36,511 nt of DNA, taken from NCBI GenBank assembly GCA_030538425.1, contig JAUNTZ010000027.1, positions 1-36,511 of the forward strand, in the 5' to 3' direction. The translations under genes and the position numbers were made by a program. The notes beneath the pieces were generated by a model that saw only the letters and a program-made list of their open reading frames with translations, was not told the DNA's origin and did no database searches. Within the stretch, counting starts at the first letter, position 1. The number at the start of each line of letters is the position of its first letter. This document shows positions 1 to 11,666 of the stretch, in pieces. This DNA comes from Paracoccus sp. (in: a-proteobacteria) (GTDB lineage Bacteria > Pseudomonadota > Alphaproteobacteria > Rhodobacterales > Rhodobacteraceae).

Positions 1-14
1 GGACCGGGGAAGCC

Positions 15-3353
<3,339 letters not shown>

Positions 3354-3356
3354 ACC

Positions 3357-3823
3357 GCCGAGACGCTTGCGGGGCCGCCCTGTCTCTCGCGGTTGAGCGC
3401 AGACGCATCACGGGCCCCAACGCGCCTCACGCATTACGGGCGACGGCTCACCCATCACGAAGCGCGCTTCGCGCCGGACGGCCCCGCCGCTCACGGTTCA
3501 GCGCATATGCATCACGGGCCTCCCGGCACGACTCACGCATTGCGGGCGACGGCTCACCCAGACCGCATCGCGCTTCGCGCCGGACGGCCCCGCCGCTCCC
3601 AGTTCAGCGCATATGCATCACGGGCCTCCCGGCACGACTCACGCATCGCTGCCGATGGCTCACCTATCGCGCTTCGCGCCGGGCGGCCCCACCTCTCGCG
3701 GTTCAGCGCAGATGCATCACGAGCCGCGACGGGTCTCACGCATCGTGGCCGACGGCACGCCCAACACGCCTCCCGCTTCCCCCGGACGGCTCGCGCCGCC
3801 CGCGTTGCGCGTCGAGGCTCACA
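3357..3823. repeat. Tandem array A: four to five imperfect ~105-bp units behind carB
   Basis: The carB-to-hydrolase gap is filled by imperfect tandem repeats. The anchor GCATCACGGGCC (GCATCACGAGCC in the last copy) starts at 3404, 3509, 3615 and 3714, giving spacings of 105, 106 and 99 bp. A fifth, badly decayed copy is seen around 3804-3823. Units two and three share an identical 44-bp segment (3497-3540 and 3603-3646), so part of the array was duplicated recently. The first unit begins a few bases after the carB stop codon. The open frames running through it read as low-complexity repeats and are not credible proteins. No function is evident. Confidence 0.85.
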
Positions 3824-3911
3824 AAACGCTCACATAACCGTGTCGGGCCCTCGCCGCAGGCCGCCGCTATCATCAGGCATTGTATTCTTTTATTCGACAG
3901 CCGGATCACCC

Positions 3912-4901
3912 ATGCGCCATGCCAGCCGCCGCCATTTCCTGACCACAGCACTTGCCGCCGCCGCGTTGATGCACGGCCCGCGCCCCGTCTTTGCGCAGTC
4001 TCTGGATGCGATCAGCCGTCAGGCTGAGGGGCTGGCGCAGCTTCGTGCGCTTGTTATTCACCGAAACGGCGCGCAGGTCTTTGCCCGCGCCTTTCGCGGC
4101 CCCGCGCCGGACCGGGTGGCGAATGTCAAATCGGTGTCGAAAACCCTGGTCGCGCTGTTGACCGGCATTGCCATCGACCGGGGCGTGATCGAGGGCACGG
4201 GTCAGCGCGTCCTGCCGCTTCTGGGTCATCGCGGCTTCGGCGATGCGCGCGACGGGCTGACCATCGGCCATCTGCTGAGCATGCAGACCGGGCTGGCCAG
4301 CACCTCGGGCGGCAATTACGGCGCCTGGGTGAGCAGCCCGGATTGGGTGGCCTCGGCGCTTGCCCGGCCCGAGGGGCGGCCCGGCGGGCGGTTCATCTAC
4401 TCAACCGGCGGCTGGCATGTGCTGGGCGCGGCGCTGTCGCGGGCCTCGGGGATGAGCCTGCATGCCATGGCCCGCGACTGGCTGGGCCGCCCCCTCGGCA
4501 TCGAGATCCCGCCATGGGTCGCGGACCCGCAGGGGCGCTATCTGGGCGGCAATGATATGGGGCTGAGCCCGCTCGGGCTGGCCCGGATCGGCGATATGGT
4601 GCTGGCCGGAGGGCGCGTGGGCGGGGTGCAGGTCGTCAGCCGCGACTGGCTGGAGCGTTCATGGCAGCGCCGCACCCGCTCACCGTTTTCGGGCGATGAT
4701 TACGGCTATGGCTGGTTTTTGACCCGGTTCGCGGGACACAGCGCCGCCTATGGGCGCGGCTATGGCGGGCAGATGCTGGCGGTGGTGCCGCAGCGCGGGC
4801 TGAGCGTCGCGATCACCTCGGACCCGAACCAGCCCGCCCGCAGCGGGGGCCATTTCGGTGACCTCCTGCGGCTTGTCGAACAGATCACCCGCACGGTTTA
4901 G
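3912..4901 (+). CDS. Tat-exported serine hydrolase, beta-lactamase (class C-like) fold
   Basis: Predicted periplasmic serine hydrolase of the beta-lactamase/penicillin-binding-protein superfamily (329 aa). The start chosen is the ATG at 3912, because it gives a textbook twin-arginine signal (SRRHFLTT, then a hydrophobic stretch and a cleavage site near VFAQ, residue ~29). The longer open frame from 3393 only reads through repeat array A. The nucleophile motif is SVSK (S74, K77) and the second motif is YST (Y163). The third-motif region is GYGGQ (283-287), as in many class C-like esterases rather than a KTG lactamase. The true substrate is unknown; esterase or peptidase activity is as likely as lactamase activity. 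It stands alone, convergent with tctA. The ribosome site is weak. Confidence 0.85.
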   Translation: MRHASRRHFLTTALAAAALMHGPRPVFAQSLDAISRQAEGLAQLRALVIHRNGAQVFARAFRGPAPDRVANVKSVSKTLVALLTGIAIDRGVIEGTGQRVLPLLGHRGFGDARDGLTIGHLLSMQTGLASTSGGNYGAWVSSPDWVASALARPEGRPGGRFIYSTGGWHVLGAALSRASGMSLHAMARDWLGRPLGIEIPPWVADPQGRYLGGNDMGLSPLGLARIGDMVLAGGRVGGVQVVSRDWLERSWQRRTRSPFSGDDYGYGWFLTRFAGHSAAYGRGYGGQMLAVVPQRGLSVAITSDPNQPARSGGHFGDLLRLVEQITRTV

Positions 4902-4935
4902 GCGCGGTAGCCGCACCAACGCGCCCGCCCTCGCC

Positions 4936-6426
4936 TCACGCCCTTCTGCGCCGCCGTATCACGCCGATCAGCGACCAGGCCAGCAATCCCACCGATGCGG
5001 CGACAAAGAAGGCGGAGATGGGCCGCTCAAGGAAGATCATCGGGTCTCCGCGTGACACAAGCATGGCGCGGCGCAGGTTGGTCTCGATCATCGGGCCAAG
5101 CACGAAGCCCAGCAGCAACAGCGCCGGATTGAACCGCGCAAGCGCCAGAAAATAGCCGATCCCGCCGATCACCGCGACAGCCGCGATGTCGAAAATCGCA
5201 CCGCGCACCGACAGAACGCCCATCGAGACGAAAATCAGGATCGCCGGGAACAGCCAGCGAAACGGGATGCGCAGCATGGACACCCAGATCCCGATCAGCG
5301 GCAGGTTCAGGATCAGCAGCAGGATATTCCCGATGCCAAAGCTGGCGACCAGACCCCAGAACATATCGGGCCGCGCGTCCAGCATCATCGGGCCCGGCTG
5401 GATGCCGTGGATCACCAATGCGCCAAGCATCAGCGCCATGATCGGGTCGCCCGGAATCCCCAGCGTCAGGGTCGGCACAAAGGCCGAGATCGCGGCCGAG
5501 TTATTGGCCGATTCCGGGCCCGCCACGCCCTCGATCGCGCCCTTGCCGAACCGCTCGGGGGTCCGTGAGACGCGCTGTTCCAGCCCGTAAGCCAGAAAGG
5601 AGGAAATGGTCGATCCGGTGCCCGGCAATACGCCGAAAAAGCTGCCCAGGACCCCGCCGCGCAGCGACGGAAACGGCAGGCGGCGCAGGTCGTCGCGGGT
5701 CGGCACCAGATCGCGCAGCCGGATCGCGGGCGGGCTTCCGCCGCGCTCGGCCTTGGTGATGTTGCCGACCACCTCGGCCACGCCAAACAGGCCCATCGCC
5801 AATGCCAGAAGGCTGATGCCGTCCATCATCTGGGTCGAGCCGAAGGTGAATCTCTGGACGCCCGAGTTCACATCGGTGCCGACCAGCGACAGGATCAGGC
5901 CCAGAACCACCATGGCCAGCCCCTTGGCCGGGCGCTCGGCCCCGACGGTCGAGGCGGCGACAAGGCCCAGCACCATCATCGCCGCATAATCCGCCGCGCC
6001 GAAGGAGGTCGCAATGCCCGACAGCCAGCCCGACATGAACACCAGAACCGCAATCCCGATCATCGAGCCCGCGAAACTTGACACCATTGAGGTGAACAGC
6101 GCCACGCCCGCGCGGCCCTGTTGCGCCAGCGGATAGCCGTCCAGCGTGGTGACCGCCGATTGCGGCGTGCCGGGCAGGCGCAGCAGGATCGAGGCCACCG
6201 CGCCACCATATTGTGAGCCGTAATAGACCCCGGCCAGCATGATCAGCGCCGATTCCGGCCCGATATGATAGGTGATCGGCAACAAAAGCGAGATGGTCGC
6301 CATCGCCCCGATCCCCGGCAGAACGCCGACGAAAGTGCCAAGCACAACGCCCAGAACGCACCAGATCAGCACCTCGGGCTGGGTCGCATGGGCAAGCCCG
6401 TTCAGAAAACCCTCCCAGCCGCCCAT
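4936..6426 (-). CDS. tctA: Tripartite tricarboxylate transporter large permease TctA
   Basis: Large membrane subunit of a TctABC secondary carboxylate uptake system. It works with the periplasmic binding protein TctC and small permease TctB, usually importing citrate or related di/tricarboxylates; the actual ligand cannot be read from sequence. The 496-residue protein has the family features: many hydrophobic segments, the early GVLPGIGAMATISLLLP signature, and a second internal copy FFGVLPGTGSTISSF (residues ~255-275), reflecting the duplicated fold. It ends with a basic tail. The ATG at 6426 overlaps the tctB stop as TGATG, implying translational coupling. A TTG five codons upstream (6441) is possible but less likely. 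Confidence 0.95.
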   Translation of the reverse strand: MGGWEGFLNGLAHATQPEVLIWCVLGVVLGTFVGVLPGIGAMATISLLLPITYHIGPESALIMLAGVYYGSQYGGAVASILLRLPGTPQSAVTTLDGYPLAQQGRAGVALFTSMVSSFAGSMIGIAVLVFMSGWLSGIATSFGAADYAAMMVLGLVAASTVGAERPAKGLAMVVLGLILSLVGTDVNSGVQRFTFGSTQMMDGISLLALAMGLFGVAEVVGNITKAERGGSPPAIRLRDLVPTRDDLRRLPFPSLRGGVLGSFFGVLPGTGSTISSFLAYGLEQRVSRTPERFGKGAIEGVAGPESANNSAAISAFVPTLTLGIPGDPIMALMLGALVIHGIQPGPMMLDARPDMFWGLVASFGIGNILLLILNLPLIGIWVSMLRIPFRWLFPAILIFVSMGVLSVRGAIFDIAAVAVIGGIGYFLALARFNPALLLLGFVLGPMIETNLRRAMLVSRGDPMIFLERPISAFFVAASVGLLAWSLIGVIRRRRRA

Positions 6427-6869
6427 CACAGCACCGGCCAAAGCGGAAGGGTCATGCGCAACAGGACCGCAAAGATCAGCACGGTCAGGCCCGCGACCAC
6501 CACGGCCAGCACCAGCCGCCAGATCACCCCGCCGCGCGGCGCGGCGAGTGAGGCGACAAGCACCGAGGCAACCGTCGCAGGCACCAGACCGACACGGTAA
6601 AGCCCAAAGGCGAACAGCGCGACAGATGCCAGCACAGCGGCCAGTTCCTTCAACGCGACCGGGCTTTCCTCACCCGCGCGGCCAAAAGCGGGCAGTGCGA
6701 TGACAAGGCCGAGAGCCGCCAGCAACCCGCCCAACATGACCGGGAAGAACCCCGGCCCCATGCGCCTCAGGCTGCCCAGATCATAGCTTGCGGCGGCATA
6801 AATCGCCACAGCCGCGCCGATGGCCGCAAGGGCAAAGCCCCCGGCAATGTCGTGCCAGTCGCGTTGCAT
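6426..6869 (-). CDS. tctB: Tripartite tricarboxylate transporter small permease TctB
   Basis: Small integral-membrane subunit of the TctABC system, 147 aa, with four predicted transmembrane helices: one near residues 8-28, one around 38-60 after the family motif LGSLRRMGPGFFPVMLG, and two in the C-terminal half. TctB is poorly conserved, so the assignment rests on topology, the PGFFP motif and its place between tctC and tctA. The start is an ATG six bases after the tctC stop; the end overlaps the tctA start codon. It should be translated from the same mRNA as both neighbours. Confidence 0.92.
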   Translation of the reverse strand: MQRDWHDIAGGFALAAIGAAVAIYAAASYDLGSLRRMGPGFFPVMLGGLLAALGLVIALPAFGRAGEESPVALKELAAVLASVALFAFGLYRVGLVPATVASVLVASLAAPRGGVIWRLVLAVVVAGLTVLIFAVLLRMTLPLWPVL

Positions 6870-6875
6870 CGGGGC

Positions 6876-7856
6876 TTATTGCGCCTCGATGCGGTCGATC
6901 ACGTCGCCCCAAAGCGCGGTATCGGCCTCAATCCGCGCGGCAAGATCGGCGGGGCTTCCGGCGGCGACCTGCCAGCCCATATCCATCAGGCGTTGCTGCA
7001 CGGTTTCATCGGCAAGGATGTCGTTAATCTCAGAGTTCAGCCGCTCGATAATGGCCGGATCGGTGCCGGCGGGGGCGATAAAGGCGTTCCACAGCTCAGC
7101 GCGGAAATCATCGGGCAGGCCCGCCTGACCCGCCATGACCGGCACATCGGGCACCTGCGCGAAAGGTTCCGCCGAGGTGACGCCCAGCATCGCCATATTG
7201 CCCGCCGCCGCATGTTCCATCACCGCCGAGGGCGCCATGAAACCGCTGTCGATCTCACCGCCCATGATCGCGGTCGTCACTTCGGCGTAAGAGGCATAGG
7301 GGACATGCAGCATCTCAACCCCGGCGAGGCTTGCAAACAGCTCAGCCGTCAGATGCGCGCCCGAGCCCTGCCCGACCGAGCCGTAAGAGACCGCCTCAGG
7401 CTCAGCCCCCGCGGCGGCGGCAAAGCCGTCCAGATCGGTGATCTCACCACCCGCCGCAACCGCCAGCACCAAGGGCGAGGTCGCCACCAGCGCGACCGGC
7501 GCGATATCCGCCGCGACATCATAGCCCACATCCGGCACAAGGCGCGGCGAGGTGGTCACCGGGCCGTTGATGGTGGTGCCGAAGACATGGTTATCGCCCT
7601 TCGCGGCCAGCATTTGCTGAATGCCGATGACCCCGCCCGCGCCCGCGCGGTTCTCGATCACCACCGGCTGACCCAGCCGCTGCGCCAGCGGCTCAGCCAC
7701 GATTCGGGCCAGAAGATCGGGCGACGACCCGGCAGGGAAGCCGACATAGACATGCACCGGCTTGCTGGGCCACCCGTCTTGCGCGAAGGCCGCGCCGCCA
7801 AATGGCAAGGCCAGCGCGGCGGCCAGAACAATACGGCGGGACAGGGTCGGGGTCAT
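6876..7856 (-). CDS. tctC: TctC-family periplasmic substrate-binding protein
   Basis: Extracytoplasmic solute receptor of the Bug/TctC family (326 aa) that captures the carboxylate and hands it to TctAB. A signal peptide with twin arginines (LSRRIVLAAALALP) is cleaved near AFAQ (residue ~26). Mature-protein motifs typical of the family follow: VGFPAGSSPDLLAR, then VIENRAGAGGVIGIQ. The ATG at 7856 is chosen over the in-frame start at 7895 because an AAGGAG ribosome site lies just upstream and the signal peptide then has normal length. It is the first gene of the operon, which fits the need for excess binding protein. Bug proteins are often numerous in these genomes and ligand prediction from sequence is unreliable. 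Confidence 0.95.
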   Translation of the reverse strand: MTPTLSRRIVLAAALALPFGGAAFAQDGWPSKPVHVYVGFPAGSSPDLLARIVAEPLAQRLGQPVVIENRAGAGGVIGIQQMLAAKGDNHVFGTTINGPVTTSPRLVPDVGYDVAADIAPVALVATSPLVLAVAAGGEITDLDGFAAAAGAEPEAVSYGSVGQGSGAHLTAELFASLAGVEMLHVPYASYAEVTTAIMGGEIDSGFMAPSAVMEHAAAGNMAMLGVTSAEPFAQVPDVPVMAGQAGLPDDFRAELWNAFIAPAGTDPAIIERLNSEINDILADETVQQRLMDMGWQVAAGSPADLAARIEADTALWGDVIDRIEAQ

Positions 7857-7909
7857 GTCGGGGTCTCCTTCAAGGCCGGAAAAGGCGGTAAACACGGAAA
7901 AGATGCAGC

Positions 7910-7933
7910 TTTTCCTGCGGTAGCCGCAGAAAA
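7910..7933 (-). other. Hairpin in the tctC 5' leader
   Basis: A near-perfect inverted repeat lies in the predicted tctC leader. TGCGG (7916-7920) pairs with CCGCA (7924-7928) across a 3-base loop, extended by TTTTC (7910-7914) against GAAAA (7929-7933) with one bulged base. It could end transcripts coming from tRNA-Ala upstream or modulate tctC expression. The U-run expected of a strong terminator is missing. Confidence 0.5.
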
Positions 7934-7953
7934 CCCAGAGGTCAAGTTAAGCA

Positions 7954-7982
7954 GTATTAACCAAGCCGCCCGCCTGTATCAA
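7954..7982 (-). promoter_or_regulatory. Predicted sigma70 promoter of tctCBA
   Basis: Reading the minus strand, TTGATA (7982-7977) is followed by a 17-bp spacer and TAATAC (7959-7954), one of the best housekeeping promoter matches in the window. It predicts a start near 7947 and a ~90-nt leader. An inverted repeat GTTAA-N6-TTAAC (7946-7961) overlaps the -10 element and the start, where a repressor would sit. No regulator gene is adjacent. Confidence 0.6.
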
Positions 7983-8018
7983 AAGGCAGGCCACAGTGCT
8001 GAAACGGTCGGGAAGGAT

Positions 8019-8094
8019 TGGTGGAGCCGAGGGGAATCGAACCCCTGGCCTCGTCATTGCGAACGACGCGCTCTACCAACTGAGCTACGGCCCC
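8019..8094 (-). tRNA. tRNA-Ala (anticodon CGC)
   Basis: A complete 76-nt cloverleaf with encoded CCA (8021-8019). The acceptor arm carries the alanine identity pair G3-U70, the D arm is GCTC/GAGC, the anticodon loop is TTCGCAA with anticodon CGC (reads GCG), and the T arm is AGGGG-TTCGATT-CCCCT. All stems pair with only G-U exceptions. Confidence 0.96.
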
Positions 8095-8104
8095 ACTGGC
8101 GCGC

Positions 8105-8133
8105 TGTTTCGCCAAAAGCGGCGATTTTGTCAA
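8105..8133 (-). promoter_or_regulatory. Predicted promoter of tRNA-Ala
   Basis: On the minus strand a perfect TTGACA (8133-8128), a 17-bp spacer and GAAACA (8110-8105) end ten bases before the tRNA 5' end. A consensus -35 with a loose -10 is common for alphaproteobacterial stable-RNA promoters. Confidence 0.6.
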
Positions 8134-8214
8134 GCGGCAACCCGCCGCCACTTGCGCCAGGCCCCGTCGCTCGTCATTGTCGCGCGCATTCAGGCCAGAA
8201 CGGCGGAGGCGGAA

Positions 8215-9423
8215 ATGGATATTGTGATCCTTGGGGCGGGGCAGGCGGCAGCCTCGATGGCGGCGCGGCTGCGCGCGCGCGGGCATGAGGGCGCGATCAC
8301 CGTGATCGGGGATGAGCCTGTCGCCCCCTATCAGCGCCCGCCGCTGTCCAAGGCCTATCTGCTTGGTGAGATGGGCGTGGACCGGCTGACGCTGCGCGCG
8401 CCCGAATGGTGGGCGGATGAGGGGATCACGCTGATCACCGGCACCGCCGCGACCCGGATCGACCGCGAGGCGCGGCAGGTCGGGCTGAGCGATGGGCGCG
8501 TGGTCGGTTATGATACGCTTGCCCTGACGCTTGGCGCCGCGCCGCGCAGGCTGCCTGAGGCGATGGGCGGGCATCTGCCGGGGGTCCATGTCATCCGCGC
8601 GCTTGCCGATGTGGACGCGATGGCGCCGGAGTTTCGCGAAGGCGCGCGGCTTGCCGTGATCGGCGGCGGCTATATCGGGCTGGAGGCGGCGGCGGTGGCG
8701 CGCAAGCTGGGGCTTGAGGTCACGCTGATCGAGGCCGCCCCGCGTATTCTGGGCCGGGTTGCCGCGCGTGAGACCGCCGATATGATCCGCAAACTTCACG
8801 CCGCGCATGGCACCCGCATCGTTGAAGGCGCGGGCGTGGCGCGGATCACCGGCGAGACCCACGCGATCGGGGTCGAACTGACCGACGGTGAGATCATTCC
8901 CGCCGATTTTGTGATCACAGGCATCGGCATCGCGCCCGAAACCGCACTTGCTGAGGCGGCGGGGCTGGCAATCGACAATGGCATTGCCTGCGATGCGCAG
9001 GGGCGGACCAGCGACCCGGCAATCTGGGCGGCGGGCGATTGCGCCAGCTTTGTCACGGCAAACGGTCGGATGCGGCTTGAAAGCGTGGGCAATGCCATCG
9101 ACATGGCCGAGTTGGTCGCCGACAATATCCTTGGTGCGGGCCGCGACTATACGCCTGCGCCCTGGTTCTGGTCGGATCAGTTCGACGCGAAACTGCAAAT
9201 CGCCGGGCTTGGCGCGGGCCATGACCGCATCGTGACCCGTGCGGGCGACGCTGAACATGGCGGCAGCGTGTGGTATTATCGCGAGGGGCGGCTGATCGCG
9301 GTCGATGCGCTGAACGATGCGCGCGCCTATATGGTCGGCAAGCGGCTGATCGAGGCGGGCCGCAGCCCCGCGCCCGAGGCTGTCGCGGACCCGGCCACCG
9401 CGCTGAAAGACCTGTTGGCATGA
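8215..9423 (+). CDS. NAD(P)H ferredoxin/rubredoxin reductase-type FAD protein
   Basis: A 402-residue FAD- and NAD(P)H-binding oxidoreductase of the putidaredoxin/rhodocoxin reductase family, which passes electrons from NADH to a small iron-sulfur protein, often for a P450 or Rieske oxygenase. The FAD dinucleotide motif VILGAGQAAASMAARL is at the very N-terminus. The family signature PYQRPPLSKAYLLGE follows at residues ~41-55. The NADH motif is VIGGGYIGLEAAAVARKLG, with an acidic residue (LIEA) after the second strand, suggesting NADH preference. The second FAD motif is AAGDCASF. The start at 8215 has GGAGG five bases upstream. No ferredoxin or oxygenase gene is adjacent, so its partner is unknown. 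Its stop overlaps rsmD by four bases. Confidence 0.9.
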   Translation: MDIVILGAGQAAASMAARLRARGHEGAITVIGDEPVAPYQRPPLSKAYLLGEMGVDRLTLRAPEWWADEGITLITGTAATRIDREARQVGLSDGRVVGYDTLALTLGAAPRRLPEAMGGHLPGVHVIRALADVDAMAPEFREGARLAVIGGGYIGLEAAAVARKLGLEVTLIEAAPRILGRVAARETADMIRKLHAAHGTRIVEGAGVARITGETHAIGVELTDGEIIPADFVITGIGIAPETALAEAAGLAIDNGIACDAQGRTSDPAIWAAGDCASFVTANGRMRLESVGNAIDMAELVADNILGAGRDYTPAPWFWSDQFDAKLQIAGLGAGHDRIVTRAGDAEHGGSVWYYREGRLIAVDALNDARAYMVGKRLIEAGRSPAPEAVADPATALKDLLA

Positions 9424-9983
9424 GGATCATTGGCGGCAGCCTGCGCGGGCTGAAGCTTGCGGATGTGGGGGCGGGCGATGCGGCAGCGCATCTGCGCCCG
9501 ACCGCCGACCGGGTCCGTGAGGCGATGTTCAACCTGTTGATAAATGGCGCGAATGCTGTCGATCTGGACGGCGCGCGGGTGCTTGACCTGTTCGCAGGGA
9601 CCGGCGCTTTGGGGCTTGAGGCTCTGTCTCGCGGCGCGGCGCGGGTGGCCTTTGTCGATGACGGCGCGGCGGCGCGGGCGCTGTTGCGGGCCAATATCGA
9701 AAAGGCCCGCGCGATGGGCGCGACCGATGTCTGGCGGCGAGATGCCACGCGGCTGGGGCCTAACCGGGGCGCGGGCTACGACCTTGTTTTCATGGACCCG
9801 CCCTATGGCAAGGGCTTGGGCGAAGCCGCGCTAACCTCGGCGGTCGATGGCGGCTGGCTGGCCCCCGGCGCGGTCGTGGTCTGGGAGGAAAGCACCCCCC
9901 CTGCCCCGCCTGCGGGCTTTGATCTGCTGGATCAGCGCCGCTATGGCGACACCCATGTCACCATGCTGCGCAGCAGCGCCTGA
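9420..9983 (+). CDS. rsmD: 16S rRNA (guanine(966)-N2)-methyltransferase RsmD
   Basis: AdoMet-dependent methyltransferase that modifies G966 of 16S rRNA late in 30S assembly. The 187-residue protein has the family start MRIIGGSLRGLKLA, then RPTADRVREAMFN, the AdoMet-binding loop DLFAGTGALGLEALSRGA (residues ~57-74) and the catalytic DPPYG (126-130). The ATG overlaps the preceding reductase stop (ATGA), so translation is probably coupled. This is an unusual partner for rsmD. Its stop codon abuts the stop of the convergent small-protein gene with no spacing. Confidence 0.96.
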   Translation: MRIIGGSLRGLKLADVGAGDAAAHLRPTADRVREAMFNLLINGANAVDLDGARVLDLFAGTGALGLEALSRGAARVAFVDDGAAARALLRANIEKARAMGATDVWRRDATRLGPNRGAGYDLVFMDPPYGKGLGEAALTSAVDGGWLAPGAVVVWEESTPPAPPAGFDLLDQRRYGDTHVTMLRSSA

Positions 9984-10367
9984 TCAGCCGGTCTCGCCGC
10001 CCATCCGCAGCAGATCGTCGATCACCGGACGCGCGCGCGGGCCGATGCGGTCGCAGGCCTCGGGGTCGTCCAGCAGATCGAAGGCGGGGCCGTAATAGCG
10101 CCGCTCATACGTCGCGGGGTCCAGCCCCAGCCGCACGGCCAGCTTGTCGCCCGTGCCGGTCAGCAAGGTCCATTCGCCGTCGCTGATCTCATAGCCCGGA
10201 CAGTTCGATGTGATCACATTGATCTGGGCAAGCGCGGCGATCAGCTTTTCGGCCTCATCCTGCGACAGGCCCGACACATCGGGCAGCGGCACGGTGATCT
10301 GGTCTTGCGCCATCACCGGCAGGACCATCAGGCCAAGCATCGCGGCGGCAAGTTTCAGACGGTTCAT
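9984..10367 (-). CDS. Small exported protein of unknown function
   Basis: A 127-residue protein that I do not recognise. It starts with a clear Sec signal peptide (MNRLKLAAAMLGLMVLPVMA, cleavage before QDQ, residue ~21). The mature part of about 107 residues is acidic, with a lone cysteine pair (NCPGYEI and EACDRIG) that could form a disulfide in the periplasm. The ATG has a good AGGGG ribosome site six bases upstream. It is a single-gene unit, convergent with rsmD and divergent from leuB. GC content and codon use resemble the neighbours, so it is probably a lineage-specific native gene. Confidence 0.75.
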   Translation of the reverse strand: MNRLKLAAAMLGLMVLPVMAQDQITVPLPDVSGLSQDEAEKLIAALAQINVITSNCPGYEISDGEWTLLTGTGDKLAVRLGLDPATYERRYYGPAFDLLDDPEACDRIGPRARPVIDDLLRMGGETG

Positions 10368-10479
10368 GGCATTCCCCTGACATTCGTATTGAGCTCAAAA
10401 CGCAGGTCCAAAAGGCCCGAACCGGGCGCGGGACGCAACCCAAATGCCCGTGATCTGCCGTGTCAGACAGCGCGCGACC

Positions 10480-10508
10480 TTGACCGGGCGCGGGCTCGGC
10501 GCTAGGCC
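10480..10508 (+). promoter_or_regulatory. Possible leuB promoter
   Basis: TTGACC (10480-10485), a 17-bp spacer and TAGGCC (10503-10508) lie upstream of the GAGGGG ribosome site of leuB. The -35 is good and the -10 weak. This is a sequence match only. Confidence 0.4.
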
Positions 10509-10536
10509 ATTTCCGACATTAACGAGGGGGTCCACC

Positions 10537-11661
10537 ATGTCCGAGAGCTATTCCATCCTGATTCTGCCGGGCGACGGCATCGGCCCCGAAGTCATGGCCG
10601 AAGTCCGCAAGGTCATCACCTGGTTCGAGGCAAATCGCGGCATGAATTTCGATGTCAACGAGGATCTGGTGGGCGGCGCCGCCTATGACAAACACGGCGT
10701 GCCTTTGTCCGATGCGACCATGGCCCGCGCACAAGAGGTCGATGCAGTGCTGTTGGGCGCGGTGGGCGGCCCCGCCTATGACGACCTTGATTTCAGCGTG
10801 AAACCCGAGCGCGGGCTGCTGCGTCTGCGCAAGGAAATGGACCTGTTCGCCAACCTGCGCCCCGCGCAATGCTTTGACGCGCTTGCCGATTTTTCTTCGC
10901 TCAAGCGTGAGGTGGTGGCCGGGCTGGACATTCTGATCCTGCGCGAACTGACCTCGGGCGTCTATTTCGGCGAACCGCGCGGCATCCATTCCGACGACAA
11001 CAACCCTGATAATGAGGGCGGTCGCGTCGGCGTCAACACGCAGCGCTACACCTCGGGCGAGATCCGCCGCATCGCGCGTTCCGCCTTTGAACTGGCGCGC
11101 AAGCGGAACAACCGCGTCTGCTCGATGGAAAAGGCCAATGTCATGGAATCGGGCATTCTGTGGCGTGAGGAGGTCCAATGGGTCCATGACAACGAATATC
11201 CGGATGTTGAGCTGACCCATATGTATGCCGATAACGGCGCGATGCAGCTGGTCCGCAACCCGCGTCAATTCGACGTGATCGTGACCGACAACCTGTTCGG
11301 CGACATTCTGTCCGATGCGGCGGCGATGCTGACCGGCAGCCTTGGCATGCTGCCCTCGGCCAGCCTTGGCGCCAAGATGGCGAATGGCCGCCCCAAGGCG
11401 ATGTATGAGCCCGTCCATGGCTCGGCCCCCGATATTGCCGGTCAGGGCAAGGCGAACCCGATTGCCTGCATCCTCAGCTTTGCCATGGCGCTGCGCTATT
11501 CCTTTGACGAGGGGCAGGCCGCCTCCGATCTGGAAGCGGCGGTGGAGAAGGTTCTGGCCGATGGCGTCCGCACCGCCGACCTGATGGGGCCCGAGGGCGG
11601 CACGCCGGTCTCGACCGCGCAGATGGGTGACAAGATCATCGAGGCCTTGACCGCCCGCTGA
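10537..11661 (+). CDS. leuB: 3-isopropylmalate dehydrogenase
   Basis: NAD-dependent enzyme of leucine biosynthesis, oxidising and decarboxylating (2R,3S)-3-isopropylmalate to 4-methyl-2-oxopentanoate. The 374-residue product has the family features: [12 protein letters not shown] at the N-terminus, [19 protein letters not shown]-like [13 protein letters not shown], the metal-binding [16 protein letters not shown] and the NAD-binding [18 protein letters not shown]. The start at 10537 has a GAGGGG ribosome site; the 31-codon upstream extension lacks one and is not conserved-looking. leuC and leuD are not adjacent in this window. Five bases downstream begins an EamA transporter, likely co-transcribed. 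Confidence 0.97.
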   Translation: MSESYSILILPGDGIGPEVMAEVRKVITWFEANRGMNFDVNEDLVGGAAYDKHGVPLSDATMARAQEVDAVLLGAVGGPAYDDLDFSVKPERGLLRLRKEMDLFANLRPAQCFDALADFSSLKREVVAGLDILILRELTSGVYFGEPRGIHSDDNNPDNEGGRVGVNTQRYTSGEIRRIARSAFELARKRNNRVCSMEKANVMESGILWREEVQWVHDNEYPDVELTHMYADNGAMQLVRNPRQFDVIVTDNLFGDILSDAAAMLTGSLGMLPSASLGAKMANGRPKAMYEPVHGSAPDIAGQGKANPIACILSFAMALRYSFDEGQAASDLEAAVEKVLADGVRTADLMGPEGGTPVSTAQMGDKIIEALTAR

Positions 11662-11666
11662 GGCTT

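Noticed and set aside
3393-3911. 173-codon N-terminal extension of the serine hydrolase
   Set aside because: It only translates repeat array A; the ATG at 3912 gives a proper Tat signal peptide.
7957-9258. Minus-strand frame through tRNA-Ala and the flavoprotein
   Set aside because: It runs through a tRNA and opposite a well-supported reductase.
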